This document shows, piece by piece, positions 24,186-26,935 of a DNA stretch of 26,935 nucleotides. Below the pieces are notes generated by a model that was given only the letters and a program-made list of their open reading frames with translations, was not told the DNA's origin and did not search any database. This stretch comes from JADHLJ01 sp038118725 (lineage in GTDB: Bacteria; Pseudomonadota; Alphaproteobacteria; Thalassobaculales; Thalassobaculaceae). A program made the position numbers and the translations under genes. The number at the start of each line of letters is the position of its first letter. Positions within the stretch are counted from its first letter, which is position 1. The DNA is taken from the NCBI GenBank assembly GCA_038118725.1, contig JAYOIK010000072.1, positions 1-26,935 on the forward strand, in the 5' to 3' direction.

Positions 24186-24643
24186 ACGTCGTCGTGACCA
24201 ATCTTCGCGCCACTTTCCTCGCGCTCGTCTTCGGATTGATGTTGGCGACGACGGGGGGCGCCTCGGCGGCGGATCGCTTGAGCGAGGTCGGCGCGCGGCT
24301 GACGGCGGTTGGCGTCGAGGCATCCCGGGTGACGGTCACGCGCGATGTTACGGTCGACGGTGACACGGTGACCGCCAGTTTCGTGACCGCTCATACCGCC
24401 AGCGGCAAGTCGCTCCGGCGCGACCATCTCGGCTTTTGGCAACCCTGGGACGGACGGCTGTCCAATTTGATCGACAACCGGTTCCCGGTGGTGAATGGCC
24501 AGATCACCTTCAAGATTCTCAAGGATGAAGACATGTCGCGGGAGCTGTTTCCGGTCACCGTCACGGTCGCGTACCACACTCAATCGACCTTGAAGTTCGG
24601 CGTCTTCGAGTTGCGCGCCACTGGATCGGGAGCCGGGCAATGA
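24182..24643 (+). CDS. Exported protein of unknown function in the redox operon
   Basis: This 153-residue protein has a clear signal peptide (FLALVFGLMLATTGGASA, cleaved near residue 30). The mature part is beta-rich, with repeated short strands (SRVTVTRDVTVDGDTVTASF, FPVTVTVAYHTQ) and the motif FWQPWDGRLSNLIDN. I do not recognise the family and see no heme, cysteine or metal motif. It overlaps the decaheme gene and the next gene by ATGA at both ends, so it is made with them. It may be a structural or docking partner in the periplasm; this is only inference. Confidence 0.82.
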   Translation: MNVVVTNLRATFLALVFGLMLATTGGASAADRLSEVGARLTAVGVEASRVTVTRDVTVDGDTVTASFVTAHTASGKSLRRDHLGFWQPWDGRLSNLIDNRFPVVNGQITFKILKDEDMSRELFPVTVTVAYHTQSTLKFGVFELRATGSGAGQ

Positions 24644-26604
24644 TTGCTGGTTCCTGGGTTTATCGAGGACTGAAGCGCGCCGCGATCCTGGCTGGCCTCA
24701 TGGGCGGGCTTGTGCTGTCGGGGCCGGCAATCGCCGCTAATCTGACGATCGCGGATGTCCAATCGGTGATTAGCCAGGCGGTGAACGAGGCGCGGGCCCG
24801 AGGAACCGCCGCGGCGATCGCGGTCACTGACCGGGTCGGCAACGTGCTCGCGGTCTACAACATGCTGGGCGCCAATCGAGCCACCGATACAGTCGGGGCG
24901 GATTGCACTGAGTTGATACCCAATCCTCCGATACCGATTGGCTGTTTCGTGATTACCGCCGATCCCGCGCACCCGAACGGAGTCGACGGCAAGGGGGGGC
25001 TTGAAGGAACCGTGCTTCCCGGGCCGGTCGCGGCCATCGCCAAGGCGATCACCGGAGCCTATTTGTCTTCCAGCGGCAATGCCTTCACGACCCGCACGGC
25101 CAACCAAATCGTCCAGGAACATTTCAACCCTAAGGAACGGTTCTCGCCGAGCGGTCCGCTATTCGGGGTGCAGTTCAGCCAGTTGCCGTGCTCGGATCTG
25201 AATATCAATACCAACGCGGTGACGGTTGGCCCGAAACGTTCACCCTTGGGCTTGTCGGCCGATCCGGGTGGCCTGCCACTTTACAAGGGATCGGAGATGG
25301 TCGGGGGGGTCGGTGTGATCTCGGATGGAGCCTATAGTACCGATCCCTCGATCACGGATTTCGACACCGACAATGACGAGTTGATCGCGATCGCGGCGCA
25401 GCGCGGGTTCGAGCCGCCGGTCGACATCAAGGGCAACCGGATCACGGTTGAGGGCAAGACCTTTCGATATACCGATCGTGACGCGGGCTCGCTGCTTTCC
25501 AACGCCGCCGCCGCGCCAGCTTTCTCCAGTTTGCTTGATACGTCGGTCGGCGCCTTGATTTCGATCCCCAGTTACTTTGATGGAACGATTCGAGACGGGC
25601 AGACCTTCGGCGATAGTGGTTCGGGATACCGCGCCGATACCAGCGGGATTTTCGCGCCAATCCCAGCCTTCGTGTTGGTCGACCAGAACAATTCGCCACG
25701 TTTTGCCCCCAGCGCCGGCAGTGAGGATAACGGCGTTGAGCTGAGCGCCGCCGAGGTGACGGTGATCTTGCGTAACGCTCTGGCGGTGGCGACCCGGGCA
25801 CGGGCTCAGATCCGGCGTCCCCTGGGAAGTCACGCGCAGGTTACGATTTCCGTGGTCGATACCAATGGTAAGATACTCGGGATCGTGCGCACGCCGGATG
25901 GTCCTATCTTCGGTACCGATGTGTCCCTGCAAAAGGCCCGAACCGCCGCGTTTTTCTCCAATACCGTCGCGGCGCAGGAACTGATCGACGCGGGGCAGGA
26001 TCGTTTCGTTACAGCCGTGCGCGCCTTTATCGGCCCTTCGGCGTTATCAGACGGGATCGCGTTCGCGGACCGATCCGGCGGTAACCTTTCGCGCCCGCTT
26101 TATCCCGACGGGATCGACGGCACGGTGAATGGTCCCCTCAGTGAACCCTTTAGCGCATGGAGCCCGTTCAACACCGGATTGCAGTTTCAACTCGTGCTGG
26201 ACAATCTGCTCGCGCATGTGGGTTTTCTGCTGCAAGATCAGACAGCCGACATCATGGTCGCGGACACCGACCAGGGTTGCACCTCGCTCCCCGTGCGCCC
26301 ACAAACCGGCGAGAGCCGCCTCGCCAATGGCATTCAGATCTTCCCTGGTAGTGTGCCGATCTATCGCGGCTCCGCGCTAGTGGGCGGTATTGGGGTGTCC
26401 GGGGACGGCGTTGACCAGGACGATATGATCTCGTTCCTTGGGTTGCATAACGCCGGGGTTGAGCTTGGTACCGGGATCGGCAATGCCCCGCGCTCGGTTC
26501 GGGCCGATAATCTGGTGGTCCAGGGCGCCAGATTGCGCTACGTCAACTGCCCGTTCCTGCCGTTTCTCGATACCAATGCCCAGAACGTTTGCGCCGGAAA
26601 GTAA
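24640..26604 (+). CDS. Exported protein with two GlcG/HbpS-like (heme-binding-type) domains
   Basis: This 654-residue protein has a signal peptide (ILAGLMGGLVLSGPAIA, cleaved near residue 33). Two halves each look like the GlcG/HbpS fold: one starts LTIADVQSVISQAVNEAR followed by IAVTDRVGNVLAVY, the other LSAAEVTVILRNALAVATRA followed by ISVVDTNGKILGIVR. Each half has a later GGVGV or GGIGVSGDG segment (near residues 220 and 585), also typical of this fold. Single-domain HbpS binds heme and senses redox state; GlcG is of unclear role. It has no CXXCH. It overlaps the previous gene as ATGA, and the next gene starts three bases after its stop. Heme binding, if real, would suit a multiheme system. 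Confidence in fold is moderate, in function low. Confidence 0.75.
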   Translation: MIAGSWVYRGLKRAAILAGLMGGLVLSGPAIAANLTIADVQSVISQAVNEARARGTAAAIAVTDRVGNVLAVYNMLGANRATDTVGADCTELIPNPPIPIGCFVITADPAHPNGVDGKGGLEGTVLPGPVAAIAKAITGAYLSSSGNAFTTRTANQIVQEHFNPKERFSPSGPLFGVQFSQLPCSDLNINTNAVTVGPKRSPLGLSADPGGLPLYKGSEMVGGVGVISDGAYSTDPSITDFDTDNDELIAIAAQRGFEPPVDIKGNRITVEGKTFRYTDRDAGSLLSNAAAAPAFSSLLDTSVGALISIPSYFDGTIRDGQTFGDSGSGYRADTSGIFAPIPAFVLVDQNNSPRFAPSAGSEDNGVELSAAEVTVILRNALAVATRARAQIRRPLGSHAQVTISVVDTNGKILGIVRTPDGPIFGTDVSLQKARTAAFFSNTVAAQELIDAGQDRFVTAVRAFIGPSALSDGIAFADRSGGNLSRPLYPDGIDGTVNGPLSEPFSAWSPFNTGLQFQLVLDNLLAHVGFLLQDQTADIMVADTDQGCTSLPVRPQTGESRLANGIQIFPGSVPIYRGSALVGGIGVSGDGVDQDDMISFLGLHNAGVELGTGIGNAPRSVRADNLVVQGARLRYVNCPFLPFLDTNAQNVCAGK

Positions 26605-26607
26605 TCG

Positions 26608-26935
26608 ATGCCCGCTCGACTTCTCTTAACCGGATTGTTGACCGCCGCGGTTTTGGCCGGCGCCATCGCGTCCGGCCAGGCGCAGGAGCGACGCATTCCC
26701 GGCAAGACACCTCCCGCCGAGATTGAGGATACCAAGCCGCTTCCGGGCGCGATCTTGCGCCGGGTGACACCGCCCAAGAACCGCGATCCGGCCAAGATCG
26801 ACGGCATTTCGGTGCCCGACCGCTGGCGGTTGATTGAATCGCTGGGCGTCAAGGAAAGCGTTGTCGACCCCTATAACCGCAATCCGCTCAAGGGTGACCG
26901 CCCGGTATTCGGCGATGATTGGTTCGTCAATCTGT
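26608..26935 (+). CDS. Exported protein, 3' end cut by the window (possible outer-membrane protein)
   Basis: Only the first 109 residues are present. A signal peptide (LLLTGLLTAAVLAGAIASG, cleaved after GQA near residue 25) is followed by a proline- and charge-rich linker and then VPDRWRLIESLG and DPYNRNPLKGDRPVFGDDWF. This kind of tail (DPY-N--LKGD-P--G) is familiar to me from the start of predicted outer-membrane barrel proteins, but I cannot confirm it without the rest. It starts three bases after the previous stop and is the sixth gene of the redox operon. No heme motif appears in the visible part. Confidence 0.78.
   Translation, partial: MPARLLLTGLLTAAVLAGAIASGQAQERRIPGKTPPAEIEDTKPLPGAILRRVTPPKNRDPAKIDGISVPDRWRLIESLGVKESVVDPYNRNPLKGDRPVFGDDWFVNL

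Noticed and set aside
21668..26935. Direct equivalent of the MtrABC/porin-cytochrome conduit
   Set aside because: The decaheme protein is membrane-anchored with an FHA-like domain, no second outer-surface cytochrome is visible, and the putative barrel gene is cut off. The analogy is kept only as a hypothesis.

Overview
The window is a GC-rich, gene-dense chromosomal segment, most likely from an alphaproteobacterium of the Rhodospirillales type. The evidence for this is the cysteine-free L31 protein, a small heat-shock gene with what looks like a ROSE RNA thermometer, and an RpoH-like promoter. Taxonomy is inferred from gene content and style only. No tRNA, rRNA, CRISPR array, transposase or integrase gene was seen.

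Region 1 (about 1-15.8 kb) holds mostly catabolic and oxidative enzymes in short units of changing orientation. These are a GMC flavin oxidoreductase, a divergent amidase with a pterin dehydratase (phhB), and a small unknown protein. Next come an MFS transporter coupled to a gamma-glutamylcyclotransferase-like gene that carries an in-frame stop, glyoxalase I, an M20 amidohydrolase and two different Fe(II)/2-oxoglutarate-type oxygenases. A class V PLP enzyme overlaps a Rieske oxygenase by 4 nt, and a divergent nitronate monooxygenase-like flavoprotein and an ABC exporter close the region. The layout suggests uptake and breakdown of small amide, amino or aromatic compounds, but the sequence does not fix a substrate. 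Two copies of a related inverted-repeat element lie at 1-122 and 6684-6787.

Region 2 (15.8-17.1 kb) is housekeeping and stress: rpmE with a clear promoter, leader hairpin and terminator, then an hsp20 gene with a heat-shock promoter, a thermometer-like leader and a strong terminator.

Region 3 (17.1 kb to the window end) is the most unusual part. Two divergent units look like one membrane-spanning redox system. Leftward are a TPR protein and an exported pentaheme cytochrome c. Rightward, behind a good sigma70-like promoter, is a tightly packed six-gene run: (1) a 798-residue fusion of an FAD/NAD(P) reductase, two cyclic-nucleotide-binding domains and a ferredoxin domain with four 4Fe-4S clusters; (2) a membrane protein with two H-x13-H helices, as in diheme b cytochromes; (3) an FHA-like domain, one membrane helix and a decaheme cytochrome c; (4) a small exported protein of unknown function; (5) an exported protein with two GlcG/HbpS-like halves; (6) the start of another exported protein, cut by the window end. 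The simplest model is electron flow between the cytoplasmic nicotinamide pool and the periplasm or cell surface through FAD, Fe-S, heme b and multiheme c, with sensory domains built into the electron carriers. Direction of flow, ligand and final acceptor or donor are unknown.
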